In this document: positions 11,321 to 19,304 of the stretch, piece by piece
How positions within the stretch are numbered: the first letter of the stretch is position 1
Layout: every line of letters starts with the position of its first letter
Assembly: GCA_009746045.1 (NCBI GenBank)
Contig: RPFO01000231.1
Coordinates: forward strand, 2,184,400-2,216,899
From: Mesostigma viride
Lineage: Eukaryota > Streptophyta > Mesostigmatophyceae > Mesostigmatales > Mesostigmataceae
DNA length: 32,500 nucleotides
Direction: 5' to 3'
Notes under the pieces: generated by a model
Seen by the model: only the letters and a program-made list of their open reading frames with translations
Told to the model about the DNA's origin: nothing
The model's database searches: none
Program-made: the position numbers and the translations under genes

Positions 11321-13130
11321 ACTCCTGAGGGGGAGGTAGCTATCTAAGACCTAGCTACGGGGTTGTGGGCACCACGGCCCGAATCACTGTGAATCACTGT
11401 GAAGCCCCCACTGACTTGGGGGTGGTCTCCTTCATGACTACCTGCCACCTAGTATCCTTGCGAACCATCTGCCTCCAGTGGCCAGACATGCCAGGGGGCT
11501 GCCCTGGCGTGAGCCCATTGCGACACTGGTAACACATATCGATGCCTAGCTAGCCTATCCCGGAACCCCTGCACCGCTAACACACGGTACACAACCAGCC
11601 CTAGCAGTTAGCTTAGCCCTTGTACAGCCATGCTACGCGATCCTGGCTATGATCAGATTACTTGCCCAGTGACGCTCCTTGCTATGATATGCTCACATGG
11701 GCCGGTCTTATTGCACCCACAGAACTTGAAGGATCGTCTACCATGTCCGATTGCAGCTGTGGCATGCCTCTGGCATGCAGGAGAAACTGGGGGGTCTCTG
11801 CCCTTTCTTCCTGTTGCGCACATACAGGGATTAAAAGCACTTCGGTGCTCCGTGACTCCTCAACGGGAGCACGAGTTTAACTAATTAATAATTAATACCG
11901 GAAAGTCCATGGGTGGCGCCCCGGCCGCGCTCGGCCCGGGGCACGCCATGTGAGAACAAAACGCCCAGGTTGGGCGGGCTTGGTGCCTGCTGAGCTATCT
12001 GGACATCGTGTCTACCTGATCTGTGCGCACGTGCGAGGTGCCCGGCTAGGCCCTGGCTCCTGTGCCCAATAATATGGGAAGACGATCCGATCGATTAATT
12101 AATTAATTAGGAACATAACTCCGTTGGGAGTATTAATTAATTAATTAGAAACATAACTCCGTTGGGAGTATCTGTAGCACATATCCCTGAGAAGGGGCAT
12201 ATGGCTTTTAATACATTCTGGCTACTTCATGCAAGGATGGGAATGTAAGCTACCCTTGCTCTAGGTGCACCAAGGCACCTGCACCCTCATGATGTATCGC
12301 GCTATATGCCCAGCTAAGGGGGAGCGTGGCATGTGGGGGAAGATCATCATGGCTATACAACAGCTATGGCATCAGGCTTCTCAGCAGGGAGTGACTCCCT
12401 GCATGGGCACGGCATAATAAAAATAAAGCTAGGCATCATCTGGAGGGTGGCTCAACATAGGCACACATGTACATGACTAGAAAGGCTAGGCCTCAGCTGG
12501 TATAGTGCCTGTAGTAGGCGGGCATGTACAAGGCCACTGTCTAACTATTCTACACTACTGCTGCTGTATTCCCTTTGTTGGGAGTATCTGTAGCACATAT
12601 AGCCCAGAGAGATTGGATTTTTCCTAGACTAGATAGATTATAGCGTTAGAATAGTCGGATTACGCGGCTCTCCCCACTCCACCACCCATCAAGGAATATG
12701 TGCTACATGATCTCCCAACGGAGGCATGTCATAATTTAATATAATTTTTTAATAGCCCAAAGAAGGGGCATATGGCCTATAATACATTCTAAGCTACTTC
12801 CTGCAACTATACAAGGGTGGGAATGTAAACAACACTTGCTCTAGGTGCATGAGGATCCGATGAATGGAGCAGCCTTATTGCATCCACTAGACTTTTGCTA
12901 CTTCCTGTTGTATAATATTGCACCCACAGTTGGGCCTAGGGACGGAGATGATGAAGCGAGAGTACCCTCTATGGCCTGCCCATTTGAGGCAGTGAGAGAA
13001 GCTAGGGCACCTTCCCTCCTTCTCGATCATTGTGTATAGGGGTTGAAGGTACCCACATGCATGGTATTAATTAATTAATCAATTAAAGTCGTGCTCCCGT
13101 TGGGGAGTCACAGAGCATTAACCCTGATGG
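11321..13130. repeat. Graveyard of LINE 3' ends and related dispersed repeats
   Basis: No gene is supported here. The stretch is a mosaic of LINE 3' UTR pieces. Family A-type hairpins lie at 11844-11880 (+) and 13088-13120 (-). Family B-type tails lie at 12111-12133, 12149-12184 and 12571-12600 (-), and at 12694-12745 (+) at the end of a longer 3' UTR piece starting at about 12618. A roughly 90-bp segment beginning GAAGGGGCATATGGC and ending CTTGCTCTAGGTGCA occurs at about 12190-12270 and again at about 12762-12849. (TTAA)n tracts separate the pieces. Confidence 0.6.
12618..12745 (+). mobile_element. LINE family B 3' UTR fragment with tail
   Basis: The segment from GGATTTTTCCTAGACTAG to CCACCCATCAAGG is the reverse complement (with small changes) of 9480-9560, the 3' UTR of the family B copy. 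Here it continues into ATATGTGCTACATGATC, the hairpin CTCCCAACGGAG and an ATAATTTAATATAATTT tail, showing what a complete family B 3' end looks like. Confidence 0.7.
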
Positions 13131-13267
13131 ATTAATTAATTAAGTAGCTTCCATCATCATTCCGTCATCATTCCGTCATCGCGACTAGGAGAAGTGCACC
13201 ACCCTTATGCTGGCATCTGCCACCCCTATAGTGACCCTATAGTGACCGCGGCCTAGGATGGGTCTCA

Positions 13268-13298
13268 CCCTAAACCCTAAACCCTAAAACCCTAAACC
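13268..13298. repeat. Telomere-like CCCTAAA repeats in the left TIR
   Basis: Four tandem units, CCCTAAA, CCCTAAA, CCCTAAAA, CCCTAAA, about 137 bp in from the outer end of the TIR. This is the plant/algal-type telomere sequence. Sequence continues outside it on both sides and the same block is mirrored in the other TIR, so it is internal and not a present chromosome end. Confidence 0.93.
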
Positions 13299-13386
13299 AC
13301 TTCTCACCACTGCTCACCAGGTTGTGACATTTAGGCTGGCATCTGTCACCACCCCGGCAGTTGTGAGGGGTTGGGTGTGACAAGGA

Positions 13387-13869
13387 TGGCGAAAAATTGC
13401 ACGTACTTACTCTTATATAAAGAACGCCCAATTTTTCGCCACCCTGCCACCCCTTGGCGCGGTCATAGGAGGTGTTTGTCAAGGTGTGACAATGATGGCG
13501 AAAAATTGCACGTACTTACTCTTAAGAAAAGAACGCCCAATTTTTCGCCACCCTGCCACCCCTTGGCGCGGGTCATAGGAGGTGTTTGTCAAGGTGTGAG
13601 AGTGATGGCGAAAAATTGCACGTACTTACTCTTAAGAAAAGAACGCCCAATTTTTCGCCACCCTGCCACCCCTTGGCGCGGTCATAGGAGGTGTTTGTCA
13701 AGGTGTGAGAGTGATGGCGAAAAATTGCACGTACTTACTCTTAAGAAAAGAACGCCCAATTTTTCGCCACCTTCCCCCACTGGCCGGCGCTGAGGTGGCG
13801 TGGGTTGTTGGATGTGGCGAAAAATTGCACGTACTTACTCTTAAGAAAAGACCGCCCAATTTTTCGCCA
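13387..13869. repeat. Five tandem stem-loop units in the left TIR
   Basis: Stem-loops at 13387-13441, 13496-13550, 13606-13660, 13715-13769 and 13815-13869. Each has arms TGGCGAAAAATTG and CAATTTTTCGCCA (13 bp, perfectly complementary) around a 29-nt conserved loop that contains ACGTACTTACTCTTA. Spacing is 109-110 bp except the last (100 bp). Between the stem-loops lies a conserved GC-rich spacer. They are candidate replication-origin iterons or recombinase/initiator binding sites; the function is inferred. Confidence 0.92.
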
Positions 13870-13917
13870 TGGCCTCGCAGGGTGAGGGAGCCGGCGAGGG
13901 CCGCGCGGCGGGGTGTG

Positions 13918-14015
13918 ACCCGAACCGGATGGGCCTCCGATTTGCATGGGAAGCAGTTGTCGCTGGCAACGATAACTACATGCATGGCAGAAACGCGTTC
14001 CATTAAAAATATTTA
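13918..14015. other. Short spacer between left TIR and helicase gene
   Basis: 98 bp of unique sequence between the inner end of the TIR and the stop codon of the helicase gene. It probably includes the 3' end of the leftward transcript; an AT-rich stretch ATTAAAAATATTTATTACTT lies at about 14002-14021. Confidence 0.5.
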
Positions 14016-17000
14016 TTACTTATCCGCTCCCTGCAGGAAAGGAGCGATTTCATCCATCGACAGGCCAGACAACGACGTGATCGAATAATCCTTCTCATCG
14101 CCCCACCACGAGGGTTTATACCTATCAAGAAACGCGTGCATGTCCGCCTTCGAAATTTCCAAGTAACCACCGCCACGGCTGTTGCCCTTCGCCCCTTTGG
14201 CAGAAATTCCCAGAGTCGGGCTTAACAACCTGTTGACGAGCCCGCTACACTGTGCAAAAGACAAACTACCAGCCTCGCCTGCTCGCCGTTGGTATCCAAA
14301 TGTTGAGCGCATGAACCAGGCCTTGTCGGCAATTTCGCTATCAATTTTATTCCCTAGTGCAATCGTCTCGTCGCGCGTCAACTTCATTGTGAGATTGGAC
14401 GGATCAGCCGTCGTGATGAAGTCGATGATAGGCGTCCCTTCTAGTAGCTTGAGCGTAATGGCCAGAGACTGTGCTAGTCCAAAACGAGAATACGCCTTCA
14501 AATCAAACAAGGACTCTGACTTCTGCAGAATCAACAGATTGTCTCTGAAATGCTCCTTGGTTCCTAGTCCCGTCAACTTCGAATATTGCCGAATGCCAGC
14601 GTACGCCTTCCTCCCCATCTCCTTGTCCAGAATTTGAGGGAGCTCGTCGTCGATGAGATCATACGGAATCATGTACAACCGGTGAGCCAGTTCGTACACC
14701 GCCTTCAGACGCATTTCGTACGGTGAAAGTGGAACCGTGCCGCCGATTCTCCCCTCTAGATCCTTGTACTCCTCCTCGCTCATAAGCACCACCTCCCTGT
14801 CCTTGTCTGGATCTTCTAGTACCGGAAGCGGAGGGGCGTCGATGTCCCCCAACTCCTCCACTGCCGACACCTCCACGCCGTAGTCCTCCGTCAGTATCTT
14901 GATGAGATTTCCCTTGTAGTGGGACCTCGACACCGCGAGATCTTGCTGGTTCCGGCAGAAGAGACGGAACTTGGGGCAATTTCTGTCATAGATACGCGAC
15001 TTGTCCGCGCTCCAGTCGCAGACTACGTCGGCGTTGTCGAACAGCAGCTGGATGAGCGCAGTGTCCCCCGCGATCATGTTCTCGACGATCGTACCGTAGT
15101 CCGTTGGAGGCCTGTCAAGAAGCGAAGTCGTGTCTCGATAGAAGATGACCATCTCTCCCTTGACTAAGTGGCGCACCCTGAAAATTTGCTGGAGGGTTGT
15201 CGTGTAGCTCGCGTAGTAGTCCCCGTTGATGAAGAGTCCCACCATGCTGTCGAACGTGTGCTCCGTGTAGCTGACTCCAACCGTGATCGTGGGGCTGAAG
15301 ATCAAAAAGTCCAAGTCAGCCCACGCAGCATTCGCGCCAACCTCCAGATCCTCCTTGCTCGTCAGACTAGTGTAGAGACGCCCGTTCTTGCGCTTGTCGA
15401 TGAAGGGTTTGAGTGCCTCATACGCCATGGCGGCCTCTTTTTTGCCAGACATTGGGCAGAAAATCCTCTCTCCGGCCTCTATCCTCCTCTCACACTCAGC
15501 GACAAAGCGGTCCACGCAGACCTTTCGCCAGTTCTTCTCTGAGGTCACGTCCACCCATCGCAGAGTCCTGTTGGTAGGGCGCCTGAAGGTGTTGCAATCC
15601 ACCTCCATAGTGTCCGCCGCGCGATAGGCCGCTATGAAATCGTAGACCTTTCGAGTAACAGTAGCGTCTAGCGCGATCACGACCTTGGACGTTTCGATGA
15701 GCCTGACGAATTTTCTCAACACCTCGCGACGGTTCTCCACGTAGCGCTGTGAAAGGGCAGTGAGGGTGTTGTAAATTTCGTCCAGGATGAGGAGGTCGAA
15801 CGGTTGGTCCGTGAGGCGCAAGATGCTGTTCAGGACTATCAACACCCTGTCGTCAGAAATCATCCCCTTTGAGCCGCTGAGATAGTGACGAAAATTTGGG
15901 TCACTGTACAGGAGATGGAACGCGTTGCCTTCCCATACAATTGTCCTCCCACCCTCGCCCAGAGACTTGTAGTTGCGATCCTCCTCCTTTGATAGGCTAA
16001 TGTTGGCAACGATGCAGCACACGCGAATACCTGGATCCCTCCTCACCGCCTCGTTGACGAGTTCACGAATCCTCTCAGATTTACCTGTCCCGCAGTTGGA
16101 CTGGACGAGGAAGGTGCTCTTATGCGGTCCCCCAAATAGCGCATCCCAGCTGAATGGCTTGATTTTTTCGGACGAATACGTGTGAGTGAACGGCACTTGG
16201 TCAGATCCCGGTTGCTGCATCACGGGAGGTGCGATCTCGATCTTGCGAGCGTCTGGCGATTTCCTGTAGCAGTCATAAAAAACTTGTCCTGACGGGTATT
16301 GGAGCGTGAATGGGCCGTTCTTCTCGTGCACCTTGTTGCATATGAGGCAGATGTGATCGTCGCATTGCTGGTACTTCACCCTCACGAGCTTGACGTCTGG
16401 AGACAACTCAATGTAGCCGCACTCGAGATAGTCACACTCCGGAGCCACCTTCTCCATCGCCGCGAGAGATGCAGAAACGTCAATGTCCTTGCCCGCCGCC
16501 TTCACCGTGCACTCGCGACGTCCGCGAACCCCTCTCCTCTTCAACGATGCCGCCCAGTCCGGGGGCGCACTCACCAATACCCCGCCCGAGACGTCGTCCG
16601 GCGAGTAGATGTTGATGAGATGGTCGAGGAAGTCACTAGACGAGCCTTCACATGTGCGCAGAATTCCCAGAGGGTCAGTGTCCCCGAATTTGTGCATCCC
16701 GACGCATCGGAAAAGACTGTCTCTCCTGTAGACTGCTTCGTCTATCACCGTGTCCATTTCACCGAAATAGTCAGCTGGGTGGCGGCAGATCTCGTCGAAT
16801 TGCTCTTGACCGTTCACTTTGAACTTCAGCAGCTCGTGCGCGTCCTCGTGAACGGGAGATGACAGGTCGAAAGACGCGCGCTTGATGAAATCGGTGAGGC
16901 CGCTGTACCAAAACACTCTCGCGTCCAGGTCGGCAAGAACGAGACCGCGCACGACGATGTGGAAAGACGACTTGAACAAATCCTTCTTCATGCGAGACGC

Positions 17001-17504
17001 CGTGCTGACCTCGTAGCGAAAGTCCTTGGTTGCGATGTTCAGGACGACGCGGCAGTACTCGTCGTGAACACGGCGAAAGTGTCCCGGGTAATCGATGTTC
17101 GCCAGACGCTCGTCATCTGGGTCGACCTTGTCGTCAATGTCGACGTACGCCCACGACGGGTCGTCGGGTTGTATGACTTCGTCGAGCGTGCGGCGAACGG
17201 GATGAGCAGCACACTCCGCATAGATCCGCGAAAAGTCTGCGAGGTTGCCATAATGCGCGTACTCGTTGGCGTCCTTCGTGTTGATGCCACGCGCGCAAAT
17301 GAAGCGATGGCCGAGAGACACCCCAGCCTCTTTTGTGGGAGCCTTCTTGTAGCGCCACTGCGTGACGACCTTGTTCATGGTCTCATGGGTGGCCTCGGGT
17401 GGTGGGTGGAGTAGAGCCAGCCACGGAATGTCAACGTCCTTTATACTCCCACGGTGCTTTCTAGAAGGTTCGACTGTGACGACACGACTCGGTTCAGACG
17501 ACAT
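14016..17504 (-). CDS. Archaeo-eukaryotic primase fused to SF2 (herpes UL9/OBP-like) helicase
   Basis: 1162 aa. The N-terminal third looks like an archaeo-eukaryotic primase: catalytic WAYVDIDDK with the acidic pair D122/D124, then SSFH (179-182) as the sxH motif, and RRDSLFRCVGMHKFGD (260-275). A Cys/His cluster (C386, C389, H393, C412) resembles the zinc-binding segment after herpes-pox type primases. The middle is an SF2 helicase: Walker A SNCGTGKS (469-476), Walker B LLILDEIY (571-578), ALDAT (611-615), FSPTITVGVSY (736-746) and motif VI QQIFRVR (772-778), the pattern of origin-binding-protein helicases. The last 380 residues are unassigned. It should prime and unwind at viral origins. 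It is the first gene of the left arm, its ATG lies just after a TAATATAC box, and no separate DNA polymerase was found, so host polymerase may be used. Confidence 0.85.
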   Translation of the reverse strand: MSSEPSRVVTVEPSRKHRGSIKDVDIPWLALLHPPPEATHETMNKVVTQWRYKKAPTKEAGVSLGHRFICARGINTKDANEYAHYGNLADFSRIYAECAAHPVRRTLDEVIQPDDPSWAYVDIDDKVDPDDERLANIDYPGHFRRVHDEYCRVVLNIATKDFRYEVSTASRMKKDLFKSSFHIVVRGLVLADLDARVFWYSGLTDFIKRASFDLSSPVHEDAHELLKFKVNGQEQFDEICRHPADYFGEMDTVIDEAVYRRDSLFRCVGMHKFGDTDPLGILRTCEGSSSDFLDHLINIYSPDDVSGGVLVSAPPDWAASLKRRGVRGRRECTVKAAGKDIDVSASLAAMEKVAPECDYLECGYIELSPDVKLVRVKYQQCDDHICLICNKVHEKNGPFTLQYPSGQVFYDCYRKSPDARKIEIAPPVMQQPGSDQVPFTHTYSSEKIKPFSWDALFGGPHKSTFLVQSNCGTGKSERIRELVNEAVRRDPGIRVCCIVANISLSKEEDRNYKSLGEGGRTIVWEGNAFHLLYSDPNFRHYLSGSKGMISDDRVLIVLNSILRLTDQPFDLLILDEIYNTLTALSQRYVENRREVLRKFVRLIETSKVVIALDATVTRKVYDFIAAYRAADTMEVDCNTFRRPTNRTLRWVDVTSEKNWRKVCVDRFVAECERRIEAGERIFCPMSGKKEAAMAYEALKPFIDKRKNGRLYTSLTSKEDLEVGANAAWADLDFLIFSPTITVGVSYTEHTFDSMVGLFINGDYYASYTTTLQQIFRVRHLVKGEMVIFYRDTTSLLDRPPTDYGTIVENMIAGDTALIQLLFDNADVVCDWSADKSRIYDRNCPKFRLFCRNQQDLAVSRSHYKGNLIKILTEDYGVEVSAVEELGDIDAPPLPVLEDPDKDREVVLMSEEEYKDLEGRIGGTVPLSPYEMRLKAVYELAHRLYMIPYDLIDDELPQILDKEMGRKAYAGIRQYSKLTGLGTKEHFRDNLLILQKSESLFDLKAYSRFGLAQSLAITLKLLEGTPIIDFITTADPSNLTMKLTRDETIALGNKIDSEIADKAWFMRSTFGYQRRAGEAGSLSFAQCSGLVNRLLSPTLGISAKGAKGNSRGGGYLEISKADMHAFLDRYKPSWWGDEKDYSITSLSGLSMDEIAPFLQGADK

Positions 17505-17673
17505 GATAGTATATTACTTGTTTAGAAAAAAAAATTCAGATTATAAAATGCCAAACCCTCGAACCTCGACCCTCGAGAAAAATGTTCCCATGGAACTTTT
17601 ATATTCCCTGTATAATGCATGCAGTTTAGAATACCCTTTTCGACATTCATGAAAATTTCCCACGGGAAACTAT
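17505..17673. promoter_or_regulatory. Intergenic region between recombinase 3' end and helicase start, with TATAC box
   Basis: 169 bp, AT-rich. On the minus strand TAATATACTATC sits directly before the helicase ATG (17516-17505), downstream of an A/T homopolymer stretch around 17526-17535. TATATTCCCTGTATAATGCA at 17600-17619 may also matter. This is probably the helicase promoter plus the recombinase 3' end. The TATAC element recurs before several other viral genes. Confidence 0.5.
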
Positions 17674-18936
17674 CTACTTTTTCCTCGGCCTCAGCCGACG
17701 TCCGCCAGTCTCGCCACCCTGCCTCTCGTAAACGGCTCCTGTCAGTACGTCATGGCCCATCATGTCGCCAGCCCATTTACGTTTCTTAAATGAAGCGCCC
17801 TTCAGGAAACGAGTGATGTATGCTTGTCGCGTGGCGTCGATGCCTCCGTAAATCCGGTTGTAACGGGCGCTGTAGAGCTCGTGTTTGATCGGAATGCCAG
17901 GCTCTGATTCGAAAAGGAATTTCTGTCCAGCCTTAGCACGGGCATCCAACGCTTTGATGAGCTTTCCGTACTTCTTCGGGATGACGACGTCATAAACTGG
18001 CATGCTGTGCTGCGTTTTGAAATTCTGGATGTAGAATCTCCTCTCGCTCGGGATGTAGCCGTTCTCGTGCGGTCCTAGCTCAGCGACCGAGTCGACGATG
18101 CGCATCTGGTCGTGATTGTAACGCGTCGGTGGTAGATCTTCACCCGAGAGATAGATCAAGCCCATGAGCGCGGCGTCGGACGTGGGATCGGCTTCGTACT
18201 CTGCTTTGGCGATCTTCTGGAGCTGTTCGTACGTGTACCTCAGCGGCTTGTTCTCGGCACGGTCAAACCGTCTGTCCAGGTCACCAACCTTCAGCTCCCT
18301 GACGCGAGCAGTGTACGCGTCCGTAACGTGACTTGGGAGCCTCTTCTCGGGCGGCATCATTCGGTTCACGCCGTTGATGACCCCGAGGAGCTGCTTCTCA
18401 TTCTCCCTCCAGGCGTCGTCCTTCGAGTGCTGGGTCTTGCGCTTGGGTTCTGATGTCTCGTGCACCACGCGAAGAACACGAGCTGTGTCGGCAAGGCAAT
18501 CAACGGACTCGTACTGCGAGCACCCCAGTTTGTCGAGCAGGACCCGCATCCTGCCAATGTATCCCAAAGCGGTCTTGCGAGTCGCCCCGCGCTCCTTCGA
18601 TGGCCTGCCACGCTCGTGCTGCTCTGGTCGCGCTTCCGCTGCGGCGACGGCCTCGTCGAAGGTCCAGTACCGCCCTCCTCCAGCTCGCGCAGGCGTTTCC
18701 TCATGGTGCGGTGGCTCCGGCGAGGGTGGAGAGGTCGCCTGCAAGCCGATTTTTTCCGCGCACTCGGGGTTATTTGCGATCCATCGGTCACTGGGATTCC
18801 AGACGCCCTTCTTGACCTTGCTTTTCGCCGAGATGCAGTTCGTCTGGTCGCGGGCGATTGCTCGCCTCTTCGCCTGGGCCCGTCGCCATTGCTCGCGACG
18901 CTCCTCTACGGTCACCGTCATCTGATGACTGAACAT
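17674..18936 (-). CDS. Tyrosine recombinase (integrase)
   Basis: 420 aa. The catalytic residues of the tyrosine recombinase family can be followed in order: R272 in LPPTRYNHDQ, K307 in NFKTQHSMP (beta-hairpin lysine), R370 in DATRQAYITRF (box II arginine), H395 in MMGHD and the nucleophile Y403 in GAVYERQ. Residues 110-200 form a helical SAM-like core-binding domain; the N-terminal 80 residues and the C-terminal RRLRPRKK are basic. The enzyme should cut and rejoin DNA through a 3'-phosphotyrosine link and is the likely integrase of the element, replacing the RVE integrase of Maverick/Polintons. A TATAAAAA sequence lies about 25-30 nt upstream of the ATG, inside the overlapping upstream gene. 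A second in-frame ATG is at 18921. Confidence 0.88.
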   Translation of the reverse strand: MFSHQMTVTVEERREQWRRAQAKRRAIARDQTNCISAKSKVKKGVWNPSDRWIANNPECAEKIGLQATSPPSPEPPHHEETPARAGGGRYWTFDEAVAAAEARPEQHERGRPSKERGATRKTALGYIGRMRVLLDKLGCSQYESVDCLADTARVLRVVHETSEPKRKTQHSKDDAWRENEKQLLGVINGVNRMMPPEKRLPSHVTDAYTARVRELKVGDLDRRFDRAENKPLRYTYEQLQKIAKAEYEADPTSDAALMGLIYLSGEDLPPTRYNHDQMRIVDSVAELGPHENGYIPSERRFYIQNFKTQHSMPVYDVVIPKKYGKLIKALDARAKAGQKFLFESEPGIPIKHELYSARYNRIYGGIDATRQAYITRFLKGASFKKRKWAGDMMGHDVLTGAVYERQGGETGGRRLRPRKK

Positions 18937-19282
18937 GAGACAATTTTTTGGCTCGAGGCTTTTTATACCCTACGGGGTGGATCCTTGGGCGCCCTCGAGG
19001 CCGTTTCGGTTCGTGTCGTTTTTCCGTTTTGGAGGGTGAGCGCCCACGTGGACGCCTGCGATCGCCCACCAAGGCGAGGATGGCCAATCGGATTTCGGGG
19101 CTCATGTCGTGACAGGTGGACGGAATCGTGTCGTGGTGGCCTGCTTCTTGAAGGATCCTGACGACACGTTCTAGAGTTTTCTGCCCCAGTCGAGAACCCG
19201 AACAATATCGGAGGAGTGCTTGGGTGTCCAACACGTACTCCTTCTCGGCGCCTGCGTATCGTTTGGTGGACGGAATATCCAT
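18788..19282 (-). CDS. Small basic AT-hook protein, overlaps recombinase start
   Basis: 164 aa, function unknown. Residues 1-72 form a compact, probably helical part (EYVLDTQALLRYC, LERVVRILQEAG, SPEIRLAILALVG). Residues 75-113 are very basic and contain an AT-hook KRPRGRPRI (93-101), so minor-groove DNA binding is likely. The last third is low complexity and overlaps the recombinase in another frame by 149 nt, which may be fortuitous read-through to the next stop. The ATG is directly preceded by GATATACT, the same box as before the helicase gene, which supports this being a real gene. A transcription or nucleoid role is a guess. Confidence 0.6.
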   Translation of the reverse strand: MDIPSTKRYAGAEKEYVLDTQALLRYCSGSRLGQKTLERVVRILQEAGHHDTIPSTCHDMSPEIRLAILALVGDRRRPRGRSPSKTEKRHEPKRPRGRPRIHPVGYKKPRAKKLSHVQSSDDGDRRGASRAMATGPGEEASNRPRPDELHLGEKQGQEGRLESQ

Positions 19283-19304
19283 AGTATATCATGTTCAGAG
19301 AAAA

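Larger units (their letters stand above)
13131..13917. repeat. Left terminal inverted repeat of the PLV (787 bp)
   Basis: Reverse complement of 30552-31338, from the outer ATTAATTAATTAAGTAGC to the inner GGGTGTG at 13917. By eye I see only about four to five substitutions, concentrated in the tandem units, for example GAGAGTG versus GACAATT before the fourth stem-loop. From outside in it holds a TTAA tract, an ATTCCGTCATC duplication, a CTATAGTGACC duplication, telomere-like CCCTAAA repeats, and five stem-loop units. Confidence 0.96.

Noticed and set aside
10409-11347. Three long plus-strand ORFs (up to 312 codons) of repeated Met-Gly-Trp-Asp
   Set aside because: They are only the (GGGAT)n satellite read in three frames; the unit has no stop codon.
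13268-13298. A true chromosome end
   Set aside because: Only four repeats, with continuous sequence on both sides, and mirrored in the other TIR.
13371-13793. 140-codon ORFs across the TIR repeats (also 30676-31098)
   Set aside because: Open only because they read the tandem stem-loop unit repeatedly; no start context, and the conserved feature is the DNA inverted repeat.
13387-13869. CRISPR-like array
   Set aside because: The units are about 110 bp, the spacers are conserved and not unique, and the context is a eukaryotic virus.
15168-15542. Plus-strand ORFs inside the helicase and 1052-aa genes (for example 16299-16862, 23931-24335)
   Set aside because: Antisense shadows of well-supported genes with no family features of their own.
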